A stretch of DNA of 64,000 nucleotides from Lachnospiraceae bacterium (GCA_009911035.1 QXWO01000022.1:16906-80905), one strand, 5' to 3'; shown: positions 17,459 to 27,245, counted from the stretch's first letter. Numbers and translations are program-made. The notes: generated by a model not told the origin, from the sequence alone.

Positions 17459-19741
17459 ATGAACGAATTCATGCTAAAATTTATCAGATTAAAAAACATT
17501 ATATTTATATCCGTCATGCTTTTTATCCTGTCTGCGGCGCTGTCCGGGTGTGGAAAAGGAGACGGGGCAGGGGACGGACGTCCGGAGTATGTTTATGTTC
17601 CGGAGTACGTGGAAATGGATATGGAGTGCGATTACATTTCCTGTCTGGCCAGCAGCGGGGATGATGTATTTTTAAGTGTGTCAAAGTGGGATGAGGAGAC
17701 AGGGTTTACTACCAATTATCTTTATCGGTACAATATGAATGAAAACAAGGCCACAAGGCTTTCTCTGGAATTGCCGGAGAACAGCGATGTTTCCGGTATG
17801 GCGCCGGGGGCAGACGGCAGCCTTATCATGATTGTAAACAACAATACTTTTGAGATGGATGAAGAAGGAAATGTGAAGGATTCCAAATCCATCATGGAAA
17901 TCTGGAAAGTGTCCATGGAGGACGGTTCTCTGCTTGGCTCCGAGGATATCACCGAGCTGGTGGCCGGGAAGTCAGATTATGCCTATGTCCAGCACTTTTG
18001 TGTGGACGGACAGGGGAATCTCTATTTAAGCGATGGGGATAACTGTATCCATATTATTGATAAGGAATATAAGAAAGTCTGTGATATTGACACAGGCGAC
18101 TGGATCAACAACATGGCTGTTTCCAAAGAAGGCGATGTGTATATTACTTCTTACGGAAGCGAAGGTCTGCAGCTTAAAAAAGTGGATCTGGCCGGGAAAA
18201 AGATTGGGGATTCCGTGGCAGGCGCACCCAGCGGATACGGAACCCAGTCCTATTACACCGGCGTAAGCAGCAGCCTTCTTCACAGCAGTGCTGGCGGTGT
18301 TTCCCGTGTGGATACGGCAAGCGGAACGGTGGAAACGCTTTTTGACTGGCTGGACGTGGACATTAACAGTGATTATGTAAATTACGTGGGAGAACTTTCA
18401 GATGGGCGTATCTGGGCTATAACCAGAAATTATGAGATATCGGGGAGTGCGACGAATGAACTGGTTTTTTTTACCCGTAAGCCGTCTTCAGAAGTTCCTG
18501 CAAAAGAAGAAATTCTTTATGGGACAATGTGGATTGGCAGCGACGTAAAAAGAAATATCATTAACTTTAATAAAACGAACCAGACATACCGCATCAAGGT
18601 AAAGGAATATGGAAATGATGATTATCAGGCAGGGCTTACGCAGCTTAATGCCGATATGACCACTGGAAACTGTCCTGATATCATAGGGCTTGACGGTCTG
18701 GATTACAATCAGTATGCCAATAAGGGCATATTTGAAGATTTATATCCGTATATGGAAAAACACGGTATGGACAGGCAGGATTTTCTGGAAAATGTGCTGG
18801 AGGCATATGAAGTAGATGGAAAGCTTTACGGAATTGTTCCCTGCTTCCAGATTTCTACCTGCATGGCGAAAACTTCCCTTGTAGGGGAAAGAAGCGGCTG
18901 GACGCTGACGGAGATGCTGGATTTTGTGGAAGGCCGGGAGGCTGAAAATATATTTGATTACGGAAGCAGAAGCTCCATATTTTATTATTGTATCTATAAT
19001 AATATAGATGAATTTATCAACTGGGAAACCGGGGAATGCTCTTTTGACGGGGAAGGTTTTATCCGCACCCTGGAGTTTGCCGCCCAGTTCCCGGAGGAAT
19101 ATGATTACAACAGTGTGCAGGAAGAAGGCACGTCATCAAAACTCCGGTCAGAGAAGATACTGCTGATGCAGGGGTCCATAAGTTCCGTCCAGCAGCTTCA
19201 GATGATGCGTGGGGTTTTCGGCGAGGAAATCAGCTTTGTGGGATACCCCAACAGTGAAAGGCAGGGGAATCTGGTTCAACCTACAGGCGGCTCCATGGCA
19301 CTGTCTGCCAAATCAAAACATAAGGAGGGCGCATGGGAGTTTATGCAGAGTTTTCTTTCCGAGGAATATCAGGATAGTCTCATATCAGAACACGGCGGAT
19401 GGGGATTCCCGGTGAGAAAGGAGTCTTTAGAGAAGCAGTTTGAACAGGATATGAAAGAGGAATATTACGAAGATGAAGACGGTAATAAGACCAGACAGCC
19501 CAAAACCACATGGGGCTGGGATGACTTTGAAATGGAAATATATGCCGCAACCCCGGAAGAAATAGAGGCGGTTAGGGAACTGATAGCATCCGCTAACAAG
19601 ACAGGCGGAAATGTGGACGAGCAGCTTACCAATATTATAACCGAGGAAGCAGAGCCCTTCTTTAAGGGGCAGAAGACTGCGGCGGACGTGGCACAGATTA
19701 TTCAGAACAGAATTCAGATTTATGTAAATGAGAATCGGTAA
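17459..19741 (+). CDS. Large lipoprotein: propeller-like region plus solute-binding domain (copy 1)
   Basis: The 760-residue exported lipoprotein has a signal peptide ending in ALSGC, with C31 as the lipidated residue. Residues about 45-340 carry repeated short beta-rich segments such as DGSLIMIV, DGQGNLYLSDGD, KEGDVYITSYG and SDGRIWAITR, which suggest a beta-propeller. Residues about 345-760 form an extracellular solute-binding domain (YQAGLTQLNADMTTGNCPDI, YEVDGKLYGIVP, then AKSKHKEGAWEFMQSF near the end). The C terminus VAQIIQNRIQIYVNENR is almost identical to copy 2 at 24931. It heads an operon with two permeases, an HlyD-like adaptor and a MacB-core protein. The ligand is unknown. Domain calls are by motif reading only. 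Confidence 0.85.
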   Translation: MNEFMLKFIRLKNIIFISVMLFILSAALSGCGKGDGAGDGRPEYVYVPEYVEMDMECDYISCLASSGDDVFLSVSKWDEETGFTTNYLYRYNMNENKATRLSLELPENSDVSGMAPGADGSLIMIVNNNTFEMDEEGNVKDSKSIMEIWKVSMEDGSLLGSEDITELVAGKSDYAYVQHFCVDGQGNLYLSDGDNCIHIIDKEYKKVCDIDTGDWINNMAVSKEGDVYITSYGSEGLQLKKVDLAGKKIGDSVAGAPSGYGTQSYYTGVSSSLLHSSAGGVSRVDTASGTVETLFDWLDVDINSDYVNYVGELSDGRIWAITRNYEISGSATNELVFFTRKPSSEVPAKEEILYGTMWIGSDVKRNIINFNKTNQTYRIKVKEYGNDDYQAGLTQLNADMTTGNCPDIIGLDGLDYNQYANKGIFEDLYPYMEKHGMDRQDFLENVLEAYEVDGKLYGIVPCFQISTCMAKTSLVGERSGWTLTEMLDFVEGREAENIFDYGSRSSIFYYCIYNNIDEFINWETGECSFDGEGFIRTLEFAAQFPEEYDYNSVQEEGTSSKLRSEKILLMQGSISSVQQLQMMRGVFGEEISFVGYPNSERQGNLVQPTGGSMALSAKSKHKEGAWEFMQSFLSEEYQDSLISEHGGWGFPVRKESLEKQFEQDMKEEYYEDEDGNKTRQPKTTWGWDDFEMEIYAATPEEIEAVRELIASANKTGGNVDEQLTNIITEEAEPFFKGQKTAADVAQIIQNRIQIYVNENR

Positions 19742-19763
19742 GCAGGCCCACAGAGGTAGAAGG

Positions 19764-20678
19764 ATGCATTTTTACATGAAAAGAAAAGAAAGAAAGAAAA
19801 AAACGGGCAGCAGTCCGAGAACGCGCAGGGGGAAGCTGGTATCCGCAGGGTACCTGCTTCCTAGCGCTGTCGGCGTACTGCTGTTTTTTGTACTGCCTTT
19901 TATGATCGTCATTTATTATTCGGTGGTGGATAATCCAATCAGCGGTCAGTTTGTATTTCTGGATAATTTTATAATGGTGTTCAATAATTCGGCTTTTAGG
20001 CAGGCGGCTGTAAATACCCTTACTTTTTCAGCGGTTGCGGTCCCTCTGGCAGTGGTTTTGTCTTTATTTCTGGCTATGATGCTGGAAAGCAAGATACCCT
20101 TTAAAAGCCAGTTCCGGACCTTTTTTTTAAGTCCCATGATGGTGCCCATTGCATCAGTAGTTCTGATCTGGCAGGTATTGTTCCACTATAACGGGATGAT
20201 GAATGAGGTTATGGGATTTTTTGGTGCCGATAAAGTTGACTGGCTGAATTCTTCCTATGCGCAGGTGGTTATCGTGGTACTCTTTCTCTGGAAGAACTTA
20301 GGCTACAATATGATTTTATTTATGGCGGCCTTAAGCAGTATCCCAAAGGACATTATTGAAGTTGCTGTTTTGGAGAGTGCAAAGCCTAATCAGATTTTTA
20401 TGCATATCAAGCTTAGGTACATGTCTTCCACCATCCTTTTTGTGACAATTATGTCCCTGATCAATTCTTTTAAGGTGTTTCGGGAAATCTATCTGTTAAA
20501 GGGAGAGTATCCATATCCCACCATGTATATGCTGCAGCACTTTATGAATAATACTTTTGGCAGGCTGGATTATCAGAAAATGTCGGCTGCGGCTATTATG
20601 ATGGCGGTTGTTATGGTGATTATTATAGGAATTTTATTCCTGACCGAAAACTATTTCGGAAAGGACGTGGAAGGATGA
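19764..20678 (+). CDS. ABC transporter permease, MalF/UgpA-like
   Basis: The ~304-residue membrane protein has six hydrophobic segments, starting with LLPSAVGVLLFFVLPFMIVIYY, and a degenerate EAA loop (EVAVLESAKPNQIFMHIKL). ATG 19764 is preferred because GAGG lies 7 bases upstream. An earlier ATG at 19728 overlaps the previous gene and lacks a site. The N terminus is strongly basic (KRKERKKK). It overlaps the next permease by an ATGA, so translation is coupled. It probably pairs with that permease and takes ligand from the flanking lipoproteins. Confidence 0.88.
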   Translation: MHFYMKRKERKKKTGSSPRTRRGKLVSAGYLLPSAVGVLLFFVLPFMIVIYYSVVDNPISGQFVFLDNFIMVFNNSAFRQAAVNTLTFSAVAVPLAVVLSLFLAMMLESKIPFKSQFRTFFLSPMMVPIASVVLIWQVLFHYNGMMNEVMGFFGADKVDWLNSSYAQVVIVVLFLWKNLGYNMILFMAALSSIPKDIIEVAVLESAKPNQIFMHIKLRYMSSTILFVTIMSLINSFKVFREIYLLKGEYPYPTMYMLQHFMNNTFGRLDYQKMSAAAIMMAVVMVIIIGILFLTENYFGKDVEG

Positions 20679-21646
20679 AACAAGGTTCTGACAAAAACAG
20701 CAGCTCTGCAAATACAGCGCTGGAACAGTGGCGTAAGCAGGTCTTAAGGAAAAAGAAAATTAAAAACGCCAGAACGCTGGTAAGGATTTCCCTTGCCACT
20801 ATGGCGGCAGCAGTTTTTGCGGTTCTTTTCCTTATGCCTATCGTGCTTACCATTACCAATTCCTTTATGTCTGCGTCGGAGATATCGGCAAATTACGGAC
20901 AGGTATTTGCCACCACGGATTCCGGCGGGAAGATGTATATTTCGGAGAAGGTGAATTTAAAGTTTATTCCGGATATGGTATCATTCAGCCAGTACATTAC
21001 GGTGCTTTTAAAAAGCCCGGAATATCTTTTAAAGTTCTGGAATTCCGTGATTTTAGTAGTACCCATTGTGGGGTTCCAGTTACTGGTGGCGGCAGGGGCG
21101 GCTTTCGGCTTTACCAGATACAGGGGCCGGGTCAAGGAAATGATATTTTTTATATACATTATACTAATGCTGATGCCTTATCAGGTAACGCTGGTGCCCA
21201 ATTATCTGGTGTCCAAGTGGCTTCATGTGCTGGATACCAACTGGGCTATCTGGCTGCCGGGAATTTTTTCACCTTTTGCGGTATATCTGCTGACCAAATA
21301 TATGCGCAGGATTCCCGTTTCCATGATGGAGGCGGCTCAGATTGACGGGGCGGGAGAGTGGCAGATATTCAGAAAGATCTGTATGCCTCTTTGCAAAGGA
21401 GCCATGTGTTCCATTGCAATTTTGATCTTCATAGATTACTGGAATATGGTGGAACAGCCCCTTATTCTTTTGTCGGATGCGGAGAAGCATCCCCTTTCTG
21501 TTTTTCTCTCAAAGATAAATGCAGGAGAAATCGGCTTAGCGTTTGCGGTGGCGACTATTTACATGGTGCCGCCCATACTGGTGTTTCTCTATGGGGAGGA
21601 TTACCTGGTAGAAGGAATTACTTATCAGGGCGGTATTAAAGGATAA
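20675..21646 (+). CDS. ABC transporter permease, MalG-like
   Basis: The 323-residue inner-membrane permease has an N-terminal helix (about 39-62), a periplasm-side insertion, and a canonical EAA loop EAAQIDGAGEWQIF. It forms the second half of the channel with the preceding gene (ATGA overlap). No ATP-binding subunit is encoded anywhere in this block, so a shared MsmK-type ATPase encoded elsewhere must energise it. The loop between helices 1 and 2 is longer than usual (ISANYGQVFATT...). Confidence 0.9.
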   Translation: MKQGSDKNSSSANTALEQWRKQVLRKKKIKNARTLVRISLATMAAAVFAVLFLMPIVLTITNSFMSASEISANYGQVFATTDSGGKMYISEKVNLKFIPDMVSFSQYITVLLKSPEYLLKFWNSVILVVPIVGFQLLVAAGAAFGFTRYRGRVKEMIFFIYIILMLMPYQVTLVPNYLVSKWLHVLDTNWAIWLPGIFSPFAVYLLTKYMRRIPVSMMEAAQIDGAGEWQIFRKICMPLCKGAMCSIAILIFIDYWNMVEQPLILLSDAEKHPLSVFLSKINAGEIGLAFAVATIYMVPPILVFLYGEDYLVEGITYQGGIKG

Positions 21647-21648
21647 AT

Positions 21649-21665
21649 ATGCGCGGAACGCGCAT
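21649..21665 (+). other. Compact intergenic hairpin
   Basis: ATGCGCG, a three-base GAA loop, then CGCGCAT form a perfect 7-bp stem between the permease stop and the ribosome binding site of the adaptor gene. It has no T run, so it more likely tunes mRNA stability or translation than terminates. Confidence 0.6.
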
Positions 21666-21689
21666 AGAAACAGGCGGAGGTTTGGAAAT

Positions 21690-23750
21690 ATGAATGAAAA
21701 AGACGGAAAAAAGAGAAGAGAATGGGTGAAAAATGCGGCAATCATTTTTCTAACGATCATGCTGGTGCTCACCTTCTTTTCCAATACAATTATGAATTAT
21801 TCACTGCCGGAGGTGGCCACTCAGTACGTCCAGAGCGGTACGATCACTGCAAAGGTGCGGGGAACAGGAAATGTGGAGGCCACCGATCCTTATAATATCA
21901 AGATCGAGGAGACTCGTGTGATTGCCAGTGTTGCAGTCAAGCAGGGGGATCAGATAGAGAAGGATCAGGTTATTTATTATCTGGAAGATGAGCAGAGTGA
22001 TGAACTTAAGACGGCGGAGGCGGAACTGGAGGATTTAAAGCTTACTTACATGAAGGGGCTCTTTGGCAGTAATGTGTCTTCGGAGGTCATCAGCAAAGTT
22101 GCCAATGGGAATGTGGACGGATTCGGGGCTTTGCAGGCAAAGGTGGGGGATATGCAGAGCCGTCTGGAAGCGGCCCAGACCAGGGTGAAAGAATGTCAGG
22201 ACACCCTTGATAACCTGACGCTCCAGAGCACCGTAAATAATAATAATTCTACGATCAATACCATAGACGAAGAAAACCAGAAAGCCCAGGCCAGCACAGA
22301 CCTTTCCAACGCCCAGACGCAGGAGAGCAATGCGGAAGCAGCTTTTAACAGGATGAAGTCGGAAAAACTTGAGAATTTAAATCATCAGATCAAAGAAAAG
22401 CAGAGTGCAATTAGCGATTTGGAGACTCTGATCAAAGGGGCGGAGAACATTGCGGGAAGTGTTTATGGAAGTACAGGAGATTCCGATAATGATTCCAATA
22501 ATGATTCTGCCCAGGGCTACACAGCAGGGGGGATCGATTCCTATATCCAGCAGCGTGAAGCGGCAAAACAGGTGATGAATGAAAAATTAGACGATATTTA
22601 TGAAGCAGCCCTGCGGGATGGTTCGTATAATGGCAACAAGGATATTAATGAATTAAAGCAGTGGATCAATGAAAGTGACGACAGGTACCAGACGTATGCT
22701 ACCTTGTTAAACGACTATGATGCCGCAGTGTCCCAGTATGAAATTGCTGTGGAAATGGCGGAAAATGCTTCCAGCCAGTTAGGAAGTCACGACGATAATA
22801 AGATCCAGCTTGAAAAGCGTAAAGCGGAACTGCGGGAACTGGAGGCACGTCTGTCGGAGGTCAATGCAATGAATTATACCCCCGGCGACAGCGTCAAGGA
22901 AGCCCAGGAGAAGTTAAATCAGGCGGACAGAAACTTAACCGACAAGACCAATGCCAACAAGCAGGCATCAGTTGCTTACCAGAATCAGATTGCCAGTGCG
23001 GAGGCGGCCCTTAAAAATGCACAGGCGGTATACGATTTGCTGAAAGAAGAACAGACTGCCATGAGCGCCGACATAAATGCGGAGTTAGACCTTGCCAAAG
23101 CCAGCAGGGATATTGCCAAAAAGGAGCAGGAAATTGCAGAGCTAAGGGAAAAATCCATGGGGGCGGCAATCACATCCCCTGTTGCCGGAACGGTCACATC
23201 CCTTGCCTATGCGGCAGGAGAGACTACGAAACCGGAGGATACTGCGGCGGTCATTCAGGTGGAAGGAAAGGGCTATACCATGTCTGTTTCCGTGACCAAT
23301 GAACAGGCGAAGAAGGTACAGGTAGGCGACAATGCAGAACTGCAGAACGCATGGTATTATGACGATGTACAGGTGGTTCTGGCTTCAATCAAGCCGGACC
23401 CGGATGATCCGGGGCAGAAAAAACTGCTGAATTTTGATGTTACCGGTTCCAGTCTGCAGGAGGGGCAGGCACTGAATATTTCGCTGGGACAAAGAAGTGC
23501 CGAATATGAGTATGTAGTTCCCAACAGTGCAGTCCGTGAGGACAATAACGGAAAATTTATTTTGATTGTGGAATCCAAAAGCAGTCCCCTTGGCAACCGT
23601 TACATTGCATCCAGAGTGGATGTGGAGGTTCTGGCATCGGACGACAACAATACCGCCATTTCGGCCGGGCTTTTCGGATATGAATATGTGATTACCACCT
23701 CTACCAAGCCGGTGGAAGCAGGCAAACAGGTGCGTCTGAATGAATCTTAA
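21690..23750 (+). CDS. HlyD/YknX-like membrane adaptor with long coiled coil
   Basis: The 686-residue protein has a single N-terminal transmembrane helix (about 16-36) and a first lipoyl half-motif with ITAKVRGTGNVEATD. A very long helical hairpin follows, rich in Ala, Glu, Gln and Lys (about 100-495), with a Ser/Asp/Asn-rich break near 265. The second lipoyl half is ITSPVAGTVTSLAYAAGE, followed by a beta-barrel domain. That is the order of periplasmic-adaptor/membrane-fusion proteins, which in Gram-positives (YknX) work with MacB-like permeases. The next gene encodes a MacB-core protein, which supports this. Its place among sugar-transporter-like genes is unusual. The start has GGCGGAGG upstream. 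Confidence 0.88.
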   Translation: MNEKDGKKRREWVKNAAIIFLTIMLVLTFFSNTIMNYSLPEVATQYVQSGTITAKVRGTGNVEATDPYNIKIEETRVIASVAVKQGDQIEKDQVIYYLEDEQSDELKTAEAELEDLKLTYMKGLFGSNVSSEVISKVANGNVDGFGALQAKVGDMQSRLEAAQTRVKECQDTLDNLTLQSTVNNNNSTINTIDEENQKAQASTDLSNAQTQESNAEAAFNRMKSEKLENLNHQIKEKQSAISDLETLIKGAENIAGSVYGSTGDSDNDSNNDSAQGYTAGGIDSYIQQREAAKQVMNEKLDDIYEAALRDGSYNGNKDINELKQWINESDDRYQTYATLLNDYDAAVSQYEIAVEMAENASSQLGSHDDNKIQLEKRKAELRELEARLSEVNAMNYTPGDSVKEAQEKLNQADRNLTDKTNANKQASVAYQNQIASAEAALKNAQAVYDLLKEEQTAMSADINAELDLAKASRDIAKKEQEIAELREKSMGAAITSPVAGTVTSLAYAAGETTKPEDTAAVIQVEGKGYTMSVSVTNEQAKKVQVGDNAELQNAWYYDDVQVVLASIKPDPDDPGQKKLLNFDVTGSSLQEGQALNISLGQRSAEYEYVVPNSAVREDNNGKFILIVESKSSPLGNRYIASRVDVEVLASDDNNTAISAGLFGYEYVITTSTKPVEAGKQVRLNES

Positions 23751-23812
23751 GGCGTATGCATGCCGCAGGCAATGGGGAGGAGACTGTATAAAATAACAGG
23801 GAAGGAAGGGGG

Positions 23813-24922
23813 ATGCAAAAGAACTTGAAGTTAAAGGAACTTATAAAGGGATTATCAGTGAAGCAGATCGTGTTTTCCCTGATCACAGTGATTTCCCTTC
23901 TGATTTTTACCATTCTTACCATATGGTCGGATATTAAAATAAAAGGTCTTACAGACCAGCAGGCGGCGGCCCGGTGGGATGCAGAAGGAGGCAGTGCCCA
24001 GGTTAGCTGTTTTATGGCAGAACATGTAGAAATAGATGAATTTAATATTATGAGTTTTGAAAAGCAGCTTGAGCAGAGTCTGATGGAGGTTCTTCCTGCT
24101 GAGGATAAGCTGCTGCAAAAGGGGAGGCGTCTTTTCATTGACGCTTACGCATCCCTTGGCAGAATAACCGTGAAAAGTGAGAAGAGCCAGCTTGAAGAAG
24201 CAAATGCCGTGGGGATCGGCGGGGACTTTTTCCAGTTTCATCCTTTAGAGCTTGTATCCGGCAGATATTTTTCAGGCAGTGACCTTATGAAGGACTTTGT
24301 TATTTTAGACCAGGATGCGGCGTGGCAGTTATTCGGCTCCAGCGATATTGAAGGGAAAACTGTTTTGATCGGCGATGTGCCCCACTATGTGGCAGGCGTC
24401 ATTAAAAGGCCGGAAGGGAAGTTTGCCGAAAATGCAGGGCTTGACAAGACGGTTGTCTATGTTTCCAATGAGACCCTTGAAAGCTATGGCGCCAGTGAAG
24501 GCATCAGTGTCTATGAGGTGACGGCGCCTAACCCGGTAAAGAATTTTGTTTACAATTGTGTCAAGGAAAAGCTGGGTGTACAGGAGGGGGATATGGTGGT
24601 AGTGGAAAATTCCACCCGGTATCAAGTGGAATCCCTGATTCCGGTGATTCTTGAATTTGGTTCAAGGTCTATGCAGAATGCGGCCGTAAAATTCCCTTAC
24701 TGGGAAAATATCGGACGGGGCTGGGAGGATGTGAAAGCCTTGATATTGCTGTTCCAATTTCTGTTTTTGCTGGTTCCGGCGGTGATCATTGCAGTATTTT
24801 TGTGGAGTAAATGGAAAAACAGGAATTTTACGGGGAAAGATATCGTAAACTTAATTGGGAAGACAAAAGATAATTTAGTGCAGAAAGTGCGCAGGGAGAA
24901 AAATAAATGGGAGCAGTTTTAG
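23813..24922 (+). CDS. MacB-like periplasmic-core protein with only two membrane helices
   Basis: The 369-residue protein has an N-terminal helix (VFSLITVISLLIFTILTIW, about 20-38) and an extracytoplasmic domain with the MacB/FtsX-permease pattern (FFQFHPLELVSGRYFS, FVILDQDAAWQLFGSSDIEGKTV). One C-terminal helix (about 310-332) and a basic cytoplasmic tail end it. True MacB permeases have three helices after the core domain; here only one is present and the gene ends cleanly, so it is not an obvious truncation. No FtsE-like ATPase is adjacent. It probably docks with the HlyD-like adaptor. The start is after GGAAGGAAGGGGG. Its end overlaps the untranslated start region of the next gene. Confidence 0.75.
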   Translation: MQKNLKLKELIKGLSVKQIVFSLITVISLLIFTILTIWSDIKIKGLTDQQAAARWDAEGGSAQVSCFMAEHVEIDEFNIMSFEKQLEQSLMEVLPAEDKLLQKGRRLFIDAYASLGRITVKSEKSQLEEANAVGIGGDFFQFHPLELVSGRYFSGSDLMKDFVILDQDAAWQLFGSSDIEGKTVLIGDVPHYVAGVIKRPEGKFAENAGLDKTVVYVSNETLESYGASEGISVYEVTAPNPVKNFVYNCVKEKLGVQEGDMVVVENSTRYQVESLIPVILEFGSRSMQNAAVKFPYWENIGRGWEDVKALILLFQFLFLLVPAVIIAVFLWSKWKNRNFTGKDIVNLIGKTKDNLVQKVRREKNKWEQF

Positions 24923-24930
24923 GAGAGAAT

Positions 24931-27228
24931 ATGAAAAGAAGGATCATGGCGGCAGTGCTGGCCCTTGTCATGGTGTCTGGGCTTTTCGGGTGCGGAAAAA
25001 AAGATGACAGCACGTCCGCTGTGAAGGCATCTAAGGATTACGTGTATCGTCTGGAGGACATTGATCTTGGGGAAGGCCGGGTGAACCAGATACAGCTTGC
25101 AGGCGGTAATATTTATGGGTATGGGTATAGCTGGTCGGAGGATGGGGAGGATTACAGTCTGAACTTTTACAGGTTAAAGGAAGACGGGACCCTGGAGGGG
25201 TCTTATACCATTTCGATGGGGCAAGACAGTAATGTCACCTCTGTCAACATTGACGACGAGGGCACTATATATTGTATCAGAAATGATTATTATCCTGTCA
25301 GTGAAGAAACAGACCCGGAGACCGGGGAAGTGATTTCTACTTCTGACGAGTATGTGGACGAATATTATCTTGTAAGAATGACCCTTGAAGGGGAAGAACT
25401 GATGAGCGTAAAACTGACGGATATACCTGAAATTAGACAGTTTCAGGAAGAAAATGGTTACTTTTACGTTAACAATATGATTTTAGACAGGGAAAAGGGA
25501 ATTTATATATCTGCTTTTGAACGGCTTCTAAAGTTTGACCTGGAAGGAAACTATATCGGGGCCATTCCGGTAGAAAGCGGGGATAACAACCTGGCCAATG
25601 CCAATATTGTGCCCTTAAGTGAGGGAAGATATGTGGCGGTTCTTTACAAAGAGGATAAGATCGCTCTGGCCCTTGCGGATCTGGAGAAGGGAACCATAGG
25701 CGAGGAATATGCTATTCCCGGCCGGTCTTACGATTTTTCCTTTTATGGCGGCATAGGATATGATTTGTATCTGTCAAACAGTTACGGAGTATACGGCTAC
25801 AATCTGGGGGATGAAGACAAGACGCTGCTTATGAGTTATATTGATTCCGATATGGATATTTATAATCTTTACCAGATCGTGGGAATCAGCGAAAATGAAT
25901 TTATTGCTCTTTACGACGGGAATGAGAATTCCATAGGGAAGTTCACCAAAGTGCCTCCGGAGGAGGTAAAAGAAAAGCAGGTAATTACCCTTGCTATGGC
26001 CTACACAGACTGGCGGGTAAGGACGGCAGTGGTGAAATTTAACAAGGATAACGAAAATTACAGAATTTCCATTCTGGATTATAGCGCCCTTTATGGTACA
26101 GATGAAGATTATCAGGCAGGCCTTACGCGGCTTAACACGGATATTGTTTCCGGGAAGGTTCCTGATATACTGTTGATCGATGATTCCATGCCGGCAGACA
26201 GTTATATCAGCAAAGGACTTTTCGAGGATATCAAGCCATATATTGAAAAGGACAGTGAGCTGGATATCAATAATTTTATGCCCAATATCATAGAAGCTTT
26301 CTCGGTGGACGGGAAACTGTATTCCCTTGTGGATGCTTATTCCATTGAAACCATTGCTGCCAAGGCATCCGAGGCAGGGGAGGACCGGGGATGGACAGTG
26401 GAAGAAGTCAGAAAGATCTTAGACTCCAAACCGGAAGGCACGAAGTTTCTGCCCGAGGTTACAAGGGACGGTATGCTGGACAATTGTATGACCATGGCAG
26501 GAAGCCAGTTCCTTGACTGGAAAGCGGGAACCTGTAATTTTGACTCTGACGGGTTCATCCAGATGCTGGAATTTTTAGGAACATTTCCGGAAGAACTCGA
26601 TGAAACGGATATGGGTGACGATTACTGGAACAATTATGATTCCATGTGGCGGGAAGGACGTGTGATCGCTTCCTCCATGAATCTGGGCGGCTTCCAGGAT
26701 TATAACCGGACGGAAAAGGGAATATTCGGTGAGAAGATCACGCTGGCAGGATTTCCTTCGTCAAACGAAGACGGCTCTGTCATCAGGCCCAATATCCAGC
26801 TTGCCATGTCCGCAAAATCAAAAAATAAAGAAGGAGCGTGGGCATTTTTGCGCACATTCCTGACAGAGGAATATCAGAAAAATGAAGTGAATTACTGCTT
26901 CCCCTTAAGCATTAAGCGGCTGGAGGAAATGGCGGCAGAAGCCATGAAAAAGCCTTATTATATGGACGAAAACAATAATAAGGTCGAGTATGACGACATT
27001 TATTATGTAAATGGCGTTGAGATAACCATTCCGCCCATGACCCAGCAGGAGGCAGATGAGTTAAAAGAGAAGCTCTATGGATTTACTCAGATTTATAAAA
27101 GGGATGAAACCCTGCTGAACATCATTAAGGAGGAGGCAGCGCCTTACTTTGCAGGAAAGAAGACGGCAAAGGATGTAGCCGGCATTATTCAGAGCAGGGT
27201 GCAGATTTATGTTAATGAAAACCGGTAA
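24931..27228 (+). CDS. Large lipoprotein: propeller-like region plus solute-binding domain (copy 2)
   Basis: The 765-residue lipoprotein has a signal peptide ending SGLFGC (C21 lipidated). The N-terminal half carries repeated beta-rich segments (for example DEGTIYCIRND and REKGIYISAF). The C-terminal half is a solute-binding domain: DEDYQAGLTRLNTDIVSGKVPDI, FSVDGKLYSLVD, AMSAKSKNKEGAWAF, and the closing IIQSRVQIYVNENR. It aligns along its length with copy 1 at 17459, including the join of the two halves, so the operon is bracketed by paralogues. ATG 24931 has AGGAGAG 4 bases upstream. An earlier ATG at 24907 would add residues before the signal peptide and is rejected. Confidence 0.86.
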   Translation: MKRRIMAAVLALVMVSGLFGCGKKDDSTSAVKASKDYVYRLEDIDLGEGRVNQIQLAGGNIYGYGYSWSEDGEDYSLNFYRLKEDGTLEGSYTISMGQDSNVTSVNIDDEGTIYCIRNDYYPVSEETDPETGEVISTSDEYVDEYYLVRMTLEGEELMSVKLTDIPEIRQFQEENGYFYVNNMILDREKGIYISAFERLLKFDLEGNYIGAIPVESGDNNLANANIVPLSEGRYVAVLYKEDKIALALADLEKGTIGEEYAIPGRSYDFSFYGGIGYDLYLSNSYGVYGYNLGDEDKTLLMSYIDSDMDIYNLYQIVGISENEFIALYDGNENSIGKFTKVPPEEVKEKQVITLAMAYTDWRVRTAVVKFNKDNENYRISILDYSALYGTDEDYQAGLTRLNTDIVSGKVPDILLIDDSMPADSYISKGLFEDIKPYIEKDSELDINNFMPNIIEAFSVDGKLYSLVDAYSIETIAAKASEAGEDRGWTVEEVRKILDSKPEGTKFLPEVTRDGMLDNCMTMAGSQFLDWKAGTCNFDSDGFIQMLEFLGTFPEELDETDMGDDYWNNYDSMWREGRVIASSMNLGGFQDYNRTEKGIFGEKITLAGFPSSNEDGSVIRPNIQLAMSAKSKNKEGAWAFLRTFLTEEYQKNEVNYCFPLSIKRLEEMAAEAMKKPYYMDENNNKVEYDDIYYVNGVEITIPPMTQQEADELKEKLYGFTQIYKRDETLLNIIKEEAAPYFAGKKTAKDVAGIIQSRVQIYVNENR

Positions 27229-27245
27229 CATCTAGATAGTATCTT

